64,000 bases of DNA, taken from contig CM072338.1 in the NCBI GenBank assembly GCA_036874045.1, positions 18,994,501-19,058,500 on the forward strand. Direction: 5' to 3'. Origin of the DNA: Cymodocea nodosa. Taxonomy: Eukaryota; Streptophyta; Magnoliopsida; Alismatales; Cymodoceaceae. Under the pieces are notes generated by a model. It was not told the DNA's origin, searched no databases, and worked only from the letters and a program-made list of their open reading frames with translations. The translations under genes were made by a program, and so were the position numbers. Below are positions 1 to 13,397 of this stretch, one piece after another; positions within the stretch are counted from its first letter, which is position 1; every line of letters begins with the position of its first letter.

Positions 1-3000
1 AGATGGCAACGCTTGCTGCGTATTTTGGTCTAGGACAGCAAAGGCATAGGTAACAATGCTTGTTTTCTACTTGAGGCTCTTTTTTTACAATGTAAAAGTG
101 CTGCTCTATATTCATTTAAGCGTATTTTTTCGTTTCGTTTAATAATATAGAACCTTTTTTTGTTGTTATTTTCTTTTTAAATATTTTCAGAAAATAATAT
201 CGTTTGAGTAAAAATTTGATATGATAATTCAACGCAATATCCTCATTTGGAAAGAGGCACTTCATCTGCCTTGTCTCTACGTATGAGTCTTAGTTGTGGA
301 TACATTGCCCCATCAATATTCTTATATTAGTGGAATGTAATAGGAGATACATATATTCCTAATGAGAATAGTTGCTACTGATATTCACTGGCACGAAGAA
401 ATTCCCAAGTACAAATTGTGATATAAATCCTGTCAAGTTCTTCCCCTTATCTTTTTACATTTAAATATTTGATCTACATAAGTAAACTTGTATGATGTCT
501 CATAGTGGGATTAAGGTATTTGTTACTGTTGTTGTTATTGTTTATCTACATAAGTAACTTCTAGAGTATGTGTTCGTTTCAGATAAAATTAAACCAATGA
601 AGTATTGCTCCTACTAGAAATTTGAAATAAAAGAACCTCCTCCAGTAGTTGTAGGCGATTGTTTAGATGCTGAGAATAATCAATAAAAAATAAATAACCA
701 ATATATCAAAAGTTTTAGCTTACTTTATTTAACTCAAAGTAATTGAGATGAAAGGTGAGCTCAAGGCAACATCCTTTGAAAATACTTGATGTGTCGGTAT
801 GCAATATTCACAGAACTTGTTAAGGATTAAAATCTTATTAGTCAGTTGTGAGCTTCAGGTGATAGTTATGATTCTAGATTAATGATTGATGTGGAATGAA
901 CTTGAGTTGGTTGATTTTTGTCCAATTTAATTTTTTTGGCACAAATTGTAAATATGTTTAAGTGTGAAATTCATACTGCAAAATTCAATGTTCTGCTCTG
1001 ACATACTTTTTTTTGAACTGTCATTTGCTTTTTCACTCAATTTACCTAGGAGTTTGGACAAATGATTGTACATATAATTTTGAATGTTTAATCATCATTA
1101 TCATGTAAATCTCAAATCCTTGGAGATGTTTTTCAGATGGAATCATGATGTTTTCTACATGCTGCCATCTTTAACATATGTAACTAATTTACCTGTGACT
1201 CTAATAATAACGTGGTTGTAGAAATCCAAGTAACGTCATGTTTTTCCTTCAATTTTGCAACTTAATTTGTTGATTTCATATTATCTTAACTATATTTTCA
1301 GAAGCCTGGATGATGTTCGGTTGAACCTTGAAATAGTCAAGTACTGTGCAACTGTGTTATTCTTGGTGAGTTTAATATATTTCACATTTTCTTCTGATAA
1401 ATTCCATGAAAAATTGATTATGAATTTTAGAAGTTGCCCGGTTTTCCCTGGGATACAGGTGTTTGAAATTATATTAATAATGTACCATGCATTTTAAAAG
1501 ATATCAAGAAACTTTTCAAGGGAAATCATCAAAGCCCTAGTCGCATGAGCAATGGTACTTGCTCTACTTTTTTAGAAACTTTCTACATAATATATTTATT
1601 GTTCCAAATGTTGCACAGAATTTTGAAAAATAAGTTGAAAACTGATATTTATGTGATAAAGATTTGTTGTATATATACTTCTGAAATGTAGTGATTTTCT
1701 GAAATAAAAAAGAGAGTAGAACCTTAGGTACCATTTGGTTTAAATTATGGTAGTGCTTAATTATGCATAATCTTGATTATGCACACAATACATGGTGCAT
1801 GCAATTGTGTAGATTATGAAACACTATTCTAAATCTTGTTTAGTTTAGGTTGTAACACTGAAGATAGCGTGACCTCTTAGAACAAAAATGCATAATTGAT
1901 GTCATAATTTGATAATTAGGATAACATTTGATTAGCCAGAATCCCATGTTCCTCACAAGAACACTACCAATAATCATCCAAAGATGCTCATTTCAGATTG
2001 TGGTCATAATCTCACAATCTCATAATCAAAGGGTCTATAATCTAAACCTAACAGAGCTGAGTCTAATATCTTCAAAGTCACCATATCATACACCTTCATT
2101 GTGGATCAGTCCTTGTCATCTTCCAGGAAGAGTTGGCGCTTCAATTCCCTGCAACTTATAGTCCATGTCATGTATTTTCTGACAATGCTTGTGGATGGGT
2201 CGTCTAAGCTCTCCTCCAGATTTTTCCAAGTAGCAGATCATAACCAAAAATTCCAATCAACAATCATACAAATGTTCCACTGTGCTTCTTTTTTGTAAAC
2301 AGGTTGATAGAAAATCAGTTTGGTTGTTGGTTTATAGAATACTTATCTCCACAATGATTGTTGTTAGATATCTTGGAGAATCTGTCGCAAGTCATTTTTA
2401 CATTGATGTATAGTTACACACCTTCCTAAGTGAGTTATGCTGCTTATAGGCGTCAGCTCAAACATCTAGGTTAACTTACCAACAAATTTGAAGGGAAATG
2501 GGAAGAAGATAGGAAGAAGCTGTTAGCAACCATAATACTAGGATCATTGTCAACAGCACTATCAAGAGTCTTTACTTTTGCATGCTAAATAGTACCCTTT
2601 ACAGTTGTTTTTAAGAGCCGCATTTCATACATGAGAATGAAATTTAATCGGAAAAGAATTAACCCTGGAATGAAATTACAGAAGGAATGAAATGGAATAA
2701 TTATATTTCTTTCTTGTGTTTGCTACAGAAAATTTGATGTTACATTCCATTCCAATATTTGGTACATAATAGGTGTAGAATCAGAATTAAATGAAGTATA
2801 TGACTGAAAACTCATTTACATCCCTTTTAAATAATTAAAGGAATATAAATAATTAATCAACTATTATTATTATTATTATTATTATTATTCATTAAAATAA
2901 TAATTAATGATTATTAAAAGTAATATTTTTAGTATTTTACTAATGAAGAATATTATTATCTATTAATATTAATAATGATTATCAGTAATAGTTACTATTA

Positions 3001-6000
3001 TTAAAAACTAGTGCATCTATTTTAACACTAATGTTAATTTCAGAATAATTAATATTAATTATATTAATATTTATAATTAATGGTTATTAATATTTAGTCA
3101 TTATAATAATATTATATCATTAACTATATGAATAATAACTTATAATTTAGTTTTAATATCATTTATCAATTATATTAGTTCAATATTAATTGATAGTTAT
3201 TATTAATATTCATCATGCTTTTGATGACAAAAATTATTGTTAATATTTTTTGCCAATGTTAATATATTTAATATTGCTACTTCATGATACCAATATTGTT
3301 ATTATTAATTCTAATAATTGTTATTTTGATTATAATAATACCATTACTAACAAAATTAGTAATTTTTATTATTAATGATGATGATCTTTATTTAAATGTC
3401 TCATTATCATTATAAAAATTTTGTGATCAAACATTATACTTCATCGTGCCTTCCTGGGAATGAAACTCCTTATCTTTAGGAATGAATCATATTTTTCAGT
3501 GTAACTATATAAATAGGAATTTCATTTCCTGTGGAATAATTATTTTGAAGTGTAGTTGTGCGTCAAACATTGAAATTAAGTGGTCCTCCAGAATTTCATT
3601 CATTTCTGTTCCATTTCCTACCTTATTTGTCTGTATCGAACACCACATTGTATTTTTGTATTTAAGTAGTTATATGGAAGAGGACGAGCCTTGGTGCAGT
3701 GGTAATATTGCTCTAATGTGGTCTAAAGGTCATAGGTTTGTGTCTTAGCTTAGGAAACAATATCCCTCCTTTTATAAAGGTAATGTTGTGTATGATTGGA
3801 TCCTCTTCCATTACTAAAAGACTAGTACGTTGAGTTTGTCATTTTTCAAATATTTACACAAAAGGTCAAGTGATTTTTTTCAGAGAACAAAATGTTAAAT
3901 ATTTATTTTCAGATTTTTGGTGAAATGCAAGATTTTTAGCATAATGTCCAAACAAATAAACAATTCATGTTAGAAAAGCTTAAATGCATTACTTTATCTA
4001 TTACTGTCTACTTCCTGTTCATGAAAGTAATTATAATTTTCAGTTATTAAATTTATTAAACCAAAGATACCTATGAAAGTTGTTGCCTAATAGCCAGAGA
4101 TCAGTTTAAAGTTTAAACATTGCGAGTAATTTTGCTGTTCATGCAGGAATCAAATTCCATGGAACTACCTCATGTTAATAGCTGGACCTCCCCAATGGCT
4201 CTTGGAGTTGACAGTAACAGAAATGTTCTGTCAGTTATGACCAGCCCAAATTTGGAGCCTGCATCTTCTTACAATTTTAATCATAAAGAAAGTTCTCTGG
4301 ATAACATGACAAGAAATGGAATTTGTAATCTTGGTGAATCAAGCTTGGAGTCAGGCATGGGAACATCTGTCCTGTCCCCACTTATGGAACATATGAATAT
4401 AACACCTAAACAGAATGAGATTGATATTGATGGGGGGTGCACAATTGATACGCCTGAGATGCTTATGCAAAGTTCTGCTACAACTGCAGAAATTTTGGGT
4501 ACTTGCTCGGGATTTCTAGAGCCTGATAGAGTTTCCGGATCTCATATAAGTACAAACCTTGTATCATCCAACCAGCATGGATGCAGAATGATACTTCTTC
4601 ATAGAGAAACACCACTGCAACTTTGTTGCTTGGAACTCAAAATCCAATTTGGGATAAGTACAAAGTTCCTTGACCACACTGGGCGACCAAAACTAAGTGT
4701 TGCTTTGGCTGCACCTACAAGTTTATGCGAGATTCTGGAGGCATGTGAGCACACCGCTCAAGAGTCACTATTGAAACTTGGTAGCAATTCTGAGTGGAGA
4801 CCATTAATTAAAAAGTATTGCTCTACAGGTTCTATTGTTCGACTGAAGTAAGTAAACTCTGCTTCTTTTTAAGGGTTTTTGATGACGATGCTTTCCCTAA
4901 CGTTATGCACATGCAACATAGGAGCATCAATTTCTTACGTTATGCACAAGTTCAAAATGTTGAACCCATGCTTAATAGGAATATAGGATTATCAATTTCT
5001 TATATTAGGTTCAAGTTTGTTATTAATGTATCCTACCAATTTTCCTATTGGGTGGAGGCTAATGGGGTCTTTAGGCCCTATAAAATTCTTGAAAATAATT
5101 CTCTAGCATTGGAGTGTACTTAAAATTAGCCTTTAATGACAATAATCTCTTTATTGTTAGCTCTAGTTAAGATTACTAAAATACATGGTTTGAAAGTGTT
5201 TTTTTGTTTAGTTTGCAATCTTTTGAGTTTTGCCTTTTCTTCGTTTGAGTTTTGGTTTTTCCTTTCTGTTAAGTTTGAAATCTTGGGTTTTAGTTTTTCG
5301 TATTAATTAATTAGCTTATCCCTGATGAGGAAGATTTTATAAATTATACATTATTACAAGATATTGAGTGGCTACAAAATATATGAAATGGTAGTTGGGA
5401 TGGTCTACCATTCAAAATTGATCCTTATAATATAGAAGAAAAAATATAAATGTCAGGCACCCAGATACATTGAAGGAAAAAAAAACCTTTGTCATTATTG
5501 TGTTGAATTGTTTTATTATGCCAGACTTTCAACTTTAAGAGTTCAACATTTGTTTCTCGGAACTAAATAAGAAGTTGTCATTTATCAGAAATCTTTATAT
5601 CCAAGTTTTTTTGAATTCTATCTTTTTGTCCAAGTTACTAATTCAAGAGAATCAAGACATTTGAAAAAAAATGAGCTTTCAGACTAGTTTAAATGATCCT
5701 TATAAATTAATGATGATTTCATATATTTATGATATGCCTCATAATGATGAAATTATTTTTTTAAGGAATTGATGTTTTAGCTGAGAAGATTATTTCTAAG
5801 AAAAAGAAAGATTCCATTTGCCTTTTATGCTTGTAATAACGTTATGATGAGTATTAATAGGTGTTTTTCCACAATGAATATTGTCAAAACAATATTACAT
5901 TATCAATTAGAAAATCACTTGAAGAATAATTAAGACTATGTAGTTGATAATGCCCTAACATGGCAATAATCCAACATTTAAAAAAATGAAGTCGTGGCAA

Positions 6001-6731
6001 GGATAACTTTTTTGTTCATTTTTTAATTATAAGTATTATGCATGAAGTCTGTTTGAAATTTTTATAAAAAGACTGTAGATACTACCATTATTTTGAATTC
6101 GTAGTTTTGTCATTGGTTATTTGATTTGTCAGGAGTATGGCTGCGTTAGATGGCACTGTTTTTTCATTTTCATTGGTGGAAATTCATGCACTATGTTTGA
6201 TCTTTTTGTATTTGTTCTACGATTTTGTCACGAGTTTAAAGATGAGTTTATTTTTTACAGTTTTTGGTGTGCGTTTACCTTATTTGTTTATGAAATTTTG
6301 TTGGACAAGGATTGTTTTAGATTCTGTGCAACAAGACCGGAAACGTCTTTTACTTTCCTCGTGGTGTTTGATGTTCTGCTCTTAGAAATGTTACTTGTAG
6401 AAACTTTTTTCCACATGTTACTTTCTTTTCTTTTCCTTTTTTAATATTACATTGAAGATACCAAACGATGAAACAAGAACCATTTTCTCATTGCAGCATA
6501 CCAACTTCAGCAAATGAAGACGCAACCACATGCTTGGCAGAAATATACCACAAAGAACCATGTGGAAATATAAGAAGGCTTGATTTCAGCAATTTCTATG
6601 CATCTCAGCTTGAGTGTTTGTTTATTCCTGGGACTAGCGTAGATGCCTACTTCTGTGTCGACATATATGACTACCAGCAGCGTGCGGGCATCCGACTTGT
6701 TGCCAAACGACTGGTAGTTCATTCCAGATGA
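1..6731 (+). CDS. NEN-type (NAC45/86-dependent) exonuclease, 3' part
   Basis: This is the C-terminal part of a NEN1-4-like protein, a DEDD 3'-5' exonuclease family that in Arabidopsis acts under NAC45/86 in sieve-element enucleation. I model four exons: 1-49 (cut by the window edge), 1302-1365, 4147-4847 and 6497-6731, giving about 348 residues before a TGA stop. The first two exons join to read MATLAAYFGLGQQRHR then SLDDVRLNLEIVKYCATVLFL, the last helix region of the exonuclease domain in NEN proteins. Exon 3 is a low-conservation Ser-rich linker followed by the plant-specific C-terminal region. Exon 4 ends in the conserved block YDYQQRAGIRLVAKRL. All three introns have GT-AG ends and compatible phases. 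The 5' catalytic residues lie outside the window, so activity cannot be judged. Which NEN paralog it is, I cannot say. Confidence 0.85.
1728..2056. repeat. Possible MITE in NEN intron 2
   Basis: The left side (GGTACCATTTGGTTTAAATT) resembles the reverse complement of the right side (GCTCTGTTAGGTTTAGATTA), so the segment looks like a roughly 330-bp terminal-inverted-repeat element. The interior is AT-rich with no coding potential. No clean target-site duplication is visible, so the ends are approximate. Confidence 0.3.
2640..3560. repeat. AT-rich, ATT-repeat-bearing element
   Basis: An extremely AT-rich stretch inside NEN intron 2 contains an (ATT)n microsatellite from about 2861 and many TTATTAATAT-like words. 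It is bordered by GGAATGAAAT-type words on the left and their approximate inverse (ATTTCATTCC-like) on the right, which suggests a decayed non-autonomous inverted-repeat element. There is no open reading frame of interest and the boundaries are approximate. Confidence 0.3.
3686..3812 (+). mobile_element. tRNA-derived SINE (Au-SINE-like)
   Basis: The segment begins GAGCCTTGGTGCAGTGGTAA, which contains a pol III A-box (TTGGTGCAGTGG). About 30 bases on, AAAGGTCATAGGTTTGTGTC corresponds to the 'AAAGGTCACGGGTTCGAGTC' block with a degenerate B-box. A GGAAACA-like stretch and a body ending near CCTCTTCCATTACT follow, the layout of plant Au-type SINEs. It lies in NEN intron 2 in the sense direction. 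The B-box has lost the GTTCGAGTC core, so it is an old, probably inactive copy. The family name rests on remembered consensus, not on a search. Confidence 0.7.
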
Positions 6732-7938
6732 TGTGATACAAGATTTTAGTTTTCCATTCTAATTCATTCGTTAAGTTCCTGCTTAAGGTTATTTTGCAAG
6801 GATTTCATATAATCCTTCCAAACTTGTAGATTAGTAACATACAAATTATGTATTGCTACCTACCTTGTCAATCTGTGACATAAAATTTACGTGCTGCCAC
6901 TAATTCTGAAAGGTTCGCTCAAGTACCTTGTAAATTTGCGAATAAATAGTTATTATGGACGAAATTTCTTTGACCTTTTCTCAGGGTACTTTCTTGGATG
7001 ATTGAACTCGATTACTTTGCAATGTTGTTTTCGGCACAAGAAGAGGGCTGCTTGTCACAAATTTAAGCGTAACGTCCTGATTTTCCAAATAATGATTTTC
7101 ACGTTCACTTGAATCCTAAAATTAATAGCACTATTTACCTTTAACTTATTGAATTATTGCAGTTACTAGAATGTAGATATCCAGAATTCTAAATTTCTCT
7201 TTTCCATAATGACTTGTAACTCAAATAATAATATCGTGCCATCACTATTCGATATTCTATAGCGTTCTTACAAAACAAAAACTCCAAATGTGTTCCGCCA
7301 TTGACTTCTGCTTCCGAAGTACGAATACATACACAAGAATACGAGCATGTACATCTTTGGATGTGAAGAAATATCTAAACAATTAAGGAAAACAAAATCA
7401 TTTTTTCCACGTTAGGATAAAATGCAAGTATTGAACAAGGAAAATCTAAAATAGACCCTATCAATAAACTTCGAACATATCAACGTAATACAGATACATA
7501 GATACCGACTATAATATAAATAGTACAAAACATTAAAGAAAAAAAACCCTCTAAAAGACAGAAGATTGTATGTCATGTCCATTTGCGTCTAAGCATGAGG
7601 CGAAAGGCACAAAAGTAATCAAATGACCCTAGACCTTTCTGGATAATACCCTTCAGACTTAAAACGAAGGGGGATCCTAACAGAGTTTGTAACAACTGGA
7701 GATGCTGCAATATATAAAAAGGTCTGGTAATCGAATTCTAGAGTCCGGCTTATCCACAACACGGGCAGGGTTTACCACGCAAGCATAGAAAATATTCACC
7801 TAACATTAAACGGCCGCACTGAACCTAAAAATGTTAACAAATAACCGAAACAGCAAGGAAGTCTTTTTGCTTTCTAACAAGCTGTACGACTCACATCAGC
7901 TCCAAGGTACCTCAATGTTTCATTCAAGTCTCAACAAA
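6732..7938. other. Convergent intergenic region
   Basis: This region lies between the 3' ends of the NEN gene (+) and the THO4 gene (-). It should hold both 3' UTRs, with THO4 mRNA extending from 7938 towards about 7500. I see no additional gene, RNA or clear repeat. Confidence 0.6.
6941..6946 (+). other. Candidate polyadenylation signal of the NEN gene
   Basis: AATAAA sits 210 bases after the NEN stop codon in an AT-rich 3' flank, the expected place for a plant near-upstream polyadenylation element. The motif is short, so this is only suggestive. Confidence 0.3.
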
Positions 7939-10900
7939 CTAGGATGTATTCATTGCTTCAGCATGATAATCCTCTAATTCTTTGTCCAGCTCATCTGCAG
8001 ATTTATCAGTGGGTTGCTTCCTACCACGACCTCGACCACGACTATAGCCACGGCCACGGCCACGGCCACGACCAGTGCCTCGACCACGGCCAGCTTGCAA
8101 GCCTCCACGAGCAGGGCCAACAGCTCGCAAGTTTCGACGACCTGCTTGAATGCCTCCATGATTTGACCTATACAAACGAAAATCAAGAAGATTGTGATAT
8201 CAACAGAATCAAAGGCCATAATAGAATAAAAGGCAAAGTTTTGCACCGGTAAAATAGCCAGTAAAATTGGTGGATCATTCTAACCATAATGCTTGGCACA
8301 TTTCATCATAAATAAATATCAGAGTTTGAAACATTGCTTAGTTAATATTAAATCCATTCTCGTTTTCTTGCCAAACGTTTTTTAACAAACTTGAACCCAT
8401 AAATCGTGATGGCATCTATGGACCGATTATTGGCATTCCCTGGCATATTACAAATAAAATGACTACAGCACTACACCAAAATCATATTCTTTAAAGCCAA
8501 TGCCTCTAGGCACATTTCATCATCCAGTTTAGTTTCCTTGCAACCAGATATAAAGGTTGGCTATTAATAATTTTAAACTTGATGTTATTTATAATATTTA
8601 AAAGAAAACGGATATTAGGATTAAGATTTATAACATTAAAAAAAATTAAAACATGATGTTTTAAAAGGTTTAGATGTTAACATGTGTTTATGATTGATCA
8701 TGTCAATATTAATCTAATTATATCTCAGAGTTATTTGTCATTTGTAATGTAGTGATTATTGATTGATATATGAATACATACATCATTTATGATTGTATTC
8801 AATTATATGTAACTTAAATATAAATAAAGTTTTTAAGTGGACACATACCCTAGCCGACCAAAATATCATTTACCATCACAAAACAGTAGATACAACTACA
8901 TAGCTCAATTCAGGCCTTCTGCCAGTAATCCCTAATATATGTATCAAAGCGTATCAACCACAAGTACATGTTCATATTCCTTTTTTGCCATTAAACCAGT
9001 CTTACTTCAGGACCATTCCAGCATTTTATTTCAGTTATTCACTAGTATCAACCATTGGTTACTGTTTGACATATGCTACATTCATGTACAAACTTTTAAT
9101 AAAAAAACATGTTTATTTGATTTATCATATTTTCAAGATCATCGATTCACAAACAAGTACTATGGTGCAACCAACCTATGATAACGAAGATGTGTGACTA
9201 AGATTCAATACAAGGATGAATACAAGATCTATAGTCTGATGAAAAAGAGGTGCTATAAAACCTAACAATAGAAACACTGAATCTGTGACATGCAAAATTA
9301 AGAAATGCAGTTTGGCCAAATTTGGGCAGTGAAAATAAAAATGAAAAATGAAAAAAACATTTTGCTCCAGTCAATGGACTAGATGAAATAACCCCAAGAT
9401 TTTATTCGAGAATAAAATCAACAAAGAAAGCACATAGCATTGCACACTGACCTAAGCAAGCGATTGAATTGAATTGCACCAGCTTGCCCCAATTTTGGCC
9501 TGGTAATTTCAAGCATTAAACACATAAATTAGTGAATAGTCATAAATTTATTAGCGTTCTTATTGGTAATCTATACTATAAAACAGCATAATATTACTTC
9601 GAATTTCTAAGTTACAGTTTTTACAGAGTTTCAGGGATCGCATGTTCTTTTTGTCACATAAATAAGCCCAGTCTGTGGATGCTCGTAGATTCAAACATCA
9701 CATAACTTGAGAGGTACCGTCAAGATATGCTTCCAAATTCAGGTAGCCGACTATACAAAGCTTAAAGGGGCCAAATGCCTCTAATCTCAACCATGGGCAT
9801 GCATAATTTTACAACCAAATGTAGAGTATTCAAGGTGTAACTAGGATGTTAACATTTAAGCAACAATCAATGCATTAATCCGACTACATAAGAATGATGG
9901 TATCAAAAAATGAAGTATCCATTATTTTTTCATGATATGAACTTTTCATACCTGTGGCTACATATCACGCATGGTTACCCAAACAATATAAGATCATGCA
10001 GTAGTTACTATTGTTCCATGCATTTACAGATTTATTCTGAAAACAGTGCCAACAATTTTCACAAGAACCAATGATGATCCAATTAAAACATAAAACAGCC
10101 AAGCTATCATCCTGTATAATAGAATAATGCTTGACCTTCCTTGCGAATGAATTTTTTTGAAGAACATATCATTTATAAACCCATCATCATCAGCCCTAAT
10201 TAACAGTGGATGAAGAGACCTCCTCTTCTGTTCCCTCACCACTGCCCACCTCCCTGTCACCATGTCACGCCAACAACTTGGGGCCAATGACCTCAAATGG
10301 TTTGCCGCCCTTCCAACATGATCTTGATATTTCCCAACTAAATAGTAGGTGTAGTTGTGATTCTCCAACATTCTCTTGTACATTTTACCTAAGTTAAATA
10401 ATTAGTTGCAAAAAAGATAGAGGATATATTACACCTTATGCCATCATAAATATGAAACTAGACAATACAACAAATCTACCTAGAAGTACAATAAATCTAG
10501 TAAGAGATACTTCAACATCCACATATGACAGCATTTATTACCAACAAAACATTTATGCTACCAACTTCAAAAATTAACGATTTGCAATAACTACAAAATG
10601 ATGGTAAATGTGCATACCTAGGAGTCAGAAAGTAACTGTTATTTTATTAGAATAAGTAGATGCAAATAGACATGCATATAGCATCTATGGAGAAAAAATC
10701 CCAAGAACTTTGATTGGTCCATATGATAAATGATGATAATATGATATAGCATTGACAAGAGAAAACGGAGAATGTAAGATCAAGTTGATGGTAAAAGGAG
10801 AGACAAAAAAGCAGTGAAAATTTTTCAACATACTTGAAACACAGCTAGAAAAAAGCAATGACAGAAAATGATAGATGTTTTACATATCTTATGGGAGTTC

Positions 10901-13397
10901 ATCCATCAAAACAACCAATTATAGAAAAATTAGGTTCAACTAAATCACATGGTACAAGAAAACAAATGACAAGCTGACAACAAAAGTGAGGTCACATACA
11001 TGATGGTAACAGATCTTTGCTCTCTTCCGTTTGATGTTTCAACTATGTTGACACGTGTGGAAGCAGGTAAACCAATATTATCACCAATTATTTCGATCTT
11101 CATAGCCTTCCCATCAAGTTGAACATTATTATATCTTTTGAGTGCAGTTAACGCATCACTCCTCCTGATGAAGATCACTTCTGCTGAACCCTGTCAAAAC
11201 CACAAATTAATATTAAAGATTTTGTAGTGCTTACCATAGTAAAAACAAGTGCAGCAAACAAATTTATATCTATTATTTAGGATACAGTACTAACATATTA
11301 AGAGAAGTATGAATTTTTGGATTATAGTATTGAGTTGAATCCCAAGGATCCGCTGCTACTTTTTGAGTTGAACTCCAAAATCTCATATGAATTGCAAGTA
11401 ATTACTAAGGCTTGGTTTGATTTGAATTATAAGGAATGTAAATGATGTACAATGAAGATTATGTATGTATATATATATATTTAATGATATGATAAAAATC
11501 GATTTAATTTTAGAATATTATAAATGTACTATTGATTATCATGTTTGGTTGGAATCATAAATATCCGATTAGAAGGATAAAAATTCATAGTTCAAACCAT
11601 AATCTTATAATCAAAGAAAAAGTGGATGATGAGATTATGAGATTTATAACTAGAAGTTATTGGACATAATCCACTTGATTTGTACCATCAGTTGTCAATG
11701 TTATTACTGTTTGTATCCGATTACTATTATGTTACCATAATCTTAAAATTTGAACACTTGTAACCTAAAACAAACAGGCACTAAAAGAAAGTGTGTTTGA
11801 TTGTTTAAAGTGGTTAGGTTGACTTCCAGAGAAATTGATTAGCTTCTCTTTTTGAAATAACTAATCATGTGAATGATAAGGAATCTAAGGATATAAATAT
11901 AAATAAAACATCAACGAATCTAGAATCATATACCCATAATATTTCAATTAAGATGTGACCAACTTGTGCAAAATTGCTTCAAAAGAATTTGCGATTTTCA
12001 AATAAAATGATGTCCTTCAATATATTTGACTAGAATGGTTAAGGAATTATAATGAATAAATTGAAATTCAATTAAGCATAACAAAGGAAATAGGCCCATA
12101 AACAAAACAACCCATAAATTACATATACATAACCAAACAAATAAACCCATAAATTACCCTAAACCCTAAGCATACACCAATGCATACAATATAAAAGATG
12201 ATACTAAAGGTTAAAGTGCATGGAGTTCCAAAAGCTATGAAAGTTTTTTTTTTATGATAACAAACAGTGCAAAAGTAAAACATAAATAATACTCACACTT
12301 GGTCGGCCATTTCTATCATAATGTACCATACTGCGCTTGAGTTCGCCAACCTCAGTAAACAACTCCTGATTTCCGATCCAAACAAAATGAGTGATACATT
12401 CAGATGCTTCAAACTACCAAAGAAAATGCACCTCAAAGAACAAACAGTCAAAGGAGCTCACAGCTGCTCCTATCAAACATCAACACACCTTTATATCTTC
12501 ATTGGATACCCCATAATCCAAATTAGAAATATATAGCTTTGTGCCAGAATTAGGTGCTGCAAGTCCAGCAGCTGCCATGCTGTCGTTAAATAAGTCATGT
12601 TTCCATATCATATCTCTTGCTCTGCTGAAGGACTGAATGAAGTAGGCAAACAATCCATATAAGGAGAAGAATACATCAGCAGAGGGCAACAAGCATTACC
12701 AACTGCCCTCTTGAAGATATAATAATATTTAAAAAGTCCATAAAACTACTATGACCCTCAAACAGAGTTGGTAGTTACTTAAACTGTACTTTCCTGAGGC
12801 ATCCAGGCCCATCATCTATATAAATAGCAATATTAGAATGCAGGGAAGGAGTTTACACCCAACATAAACATGCTGAAGCTCACATACTGAGATCTCAGTT
12901 CTGGAATTCAACCAGGACACACCTTGGCATCAAACTCCATGGAAGATCGTAATTTTGCAGTGTATGAGAACCAGCATTGTAAATCCACATCTAATATGTA
13001 TTTTTCCAGCAATCCTCAAAATATCAGTTATTAAGAACCCACGATGATAGGTCTTTTGATACCAACATCCAAGAAGTTAACAAGCTTCCTCAAATTTGAG
13101 CTTCTCAAGCATCTAAACAACATTATGTCTCACCTCTCCTGAGTTAATTTTTCTTAGGCAGTTTGGTTTCCAGAATATTTGGGAAAAAGGTGATAATGAC
13201 TAGCTTGCCTTGGCAATCTTGTAAGATGGTGGTCGAACATTAGCCCTCAAAGGCCTGCCACGCCCCCTGTTGCCAGCTCCTCCTCGATAGATACCACCAC
13301 GTCCACGACCCATGCCCCAGCCCCAACCTCTCACTCTATTACTGCTGTATCTCCTGTTGACTGGTTCATTAAGAGATATACCAAATGTATCTGCCAT
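7939..13397 (-). CDS. THO complex subunit 4 / ALY mRNA export factor (THO4B/D type)
   Basis: The gene encodes a nuclear RNA-binding adaptor that couples the TREX complex and the UAP56 helicase to mRNA export. There are six coding exons on the minus strand: 13397-13209, 12632-12489, 12365-12297, 11190-11000, 9499-9452 and 8167-7939, for 289 residues. An N-terminal Arg/Gly-rich region (1-63) precedes one RRM (about 94-170) with RNP2 LYISNL and RNP1-like GSAEVIFI. A C-terminal RG-repeat tract and an ending LDKELEDYHAEAMNTS, typical of the THO4B/D subgroup, follow. The N-terminal UAP56-binding motif (FGISLNEPVNRR) is diverged from the usual LDD-type sequence. Intron 1 needs a GC donor (CCAAG|GCAAGC): the frame reaches TAG two codons later, and only this junction gives ...SYKIAK|SFSRARD.... 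The start ATG lies just downstream of a 5'UTR intron acceptor. Confidence 0.9.
11409..11779. mobile_element. 371-bp MITE in THO4 intron 3
   Basis: The element starts GGCTTGGTTTGATTTG and ends ...AACAAACAGGC, whose reverse complement GCCTGTTTGTTTTAGG resembles the start. It is flanked by the direct repeat ACTAA at 11404-11408 and 11780-11784, containing the TAA expected of PIF/Harbinger-type insertions. The interior is AT-rich and non-coding. Family assignment is inference. Confidence 0.5.

Noticed and set aside
3686-3760. Possible tRNA gene
   Set aside because: The A-box is good but the B-box is degenerate and there is no cloverleaf; the downstream body fits a SINE.
7944-8252. His/Asp-repeat + strand frame (HDLDHD, HGHGHGH)
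   Set aside because: It is the complement of the THO4 Arg-Gly repeat codons, not a metal-binding protein gene.
10024-10383. 119-codon minus frame inside THO4 intron 4
   Set aside because: It lies between spliced exons, has no splice signals linking it to THO4 and no family resemblance.
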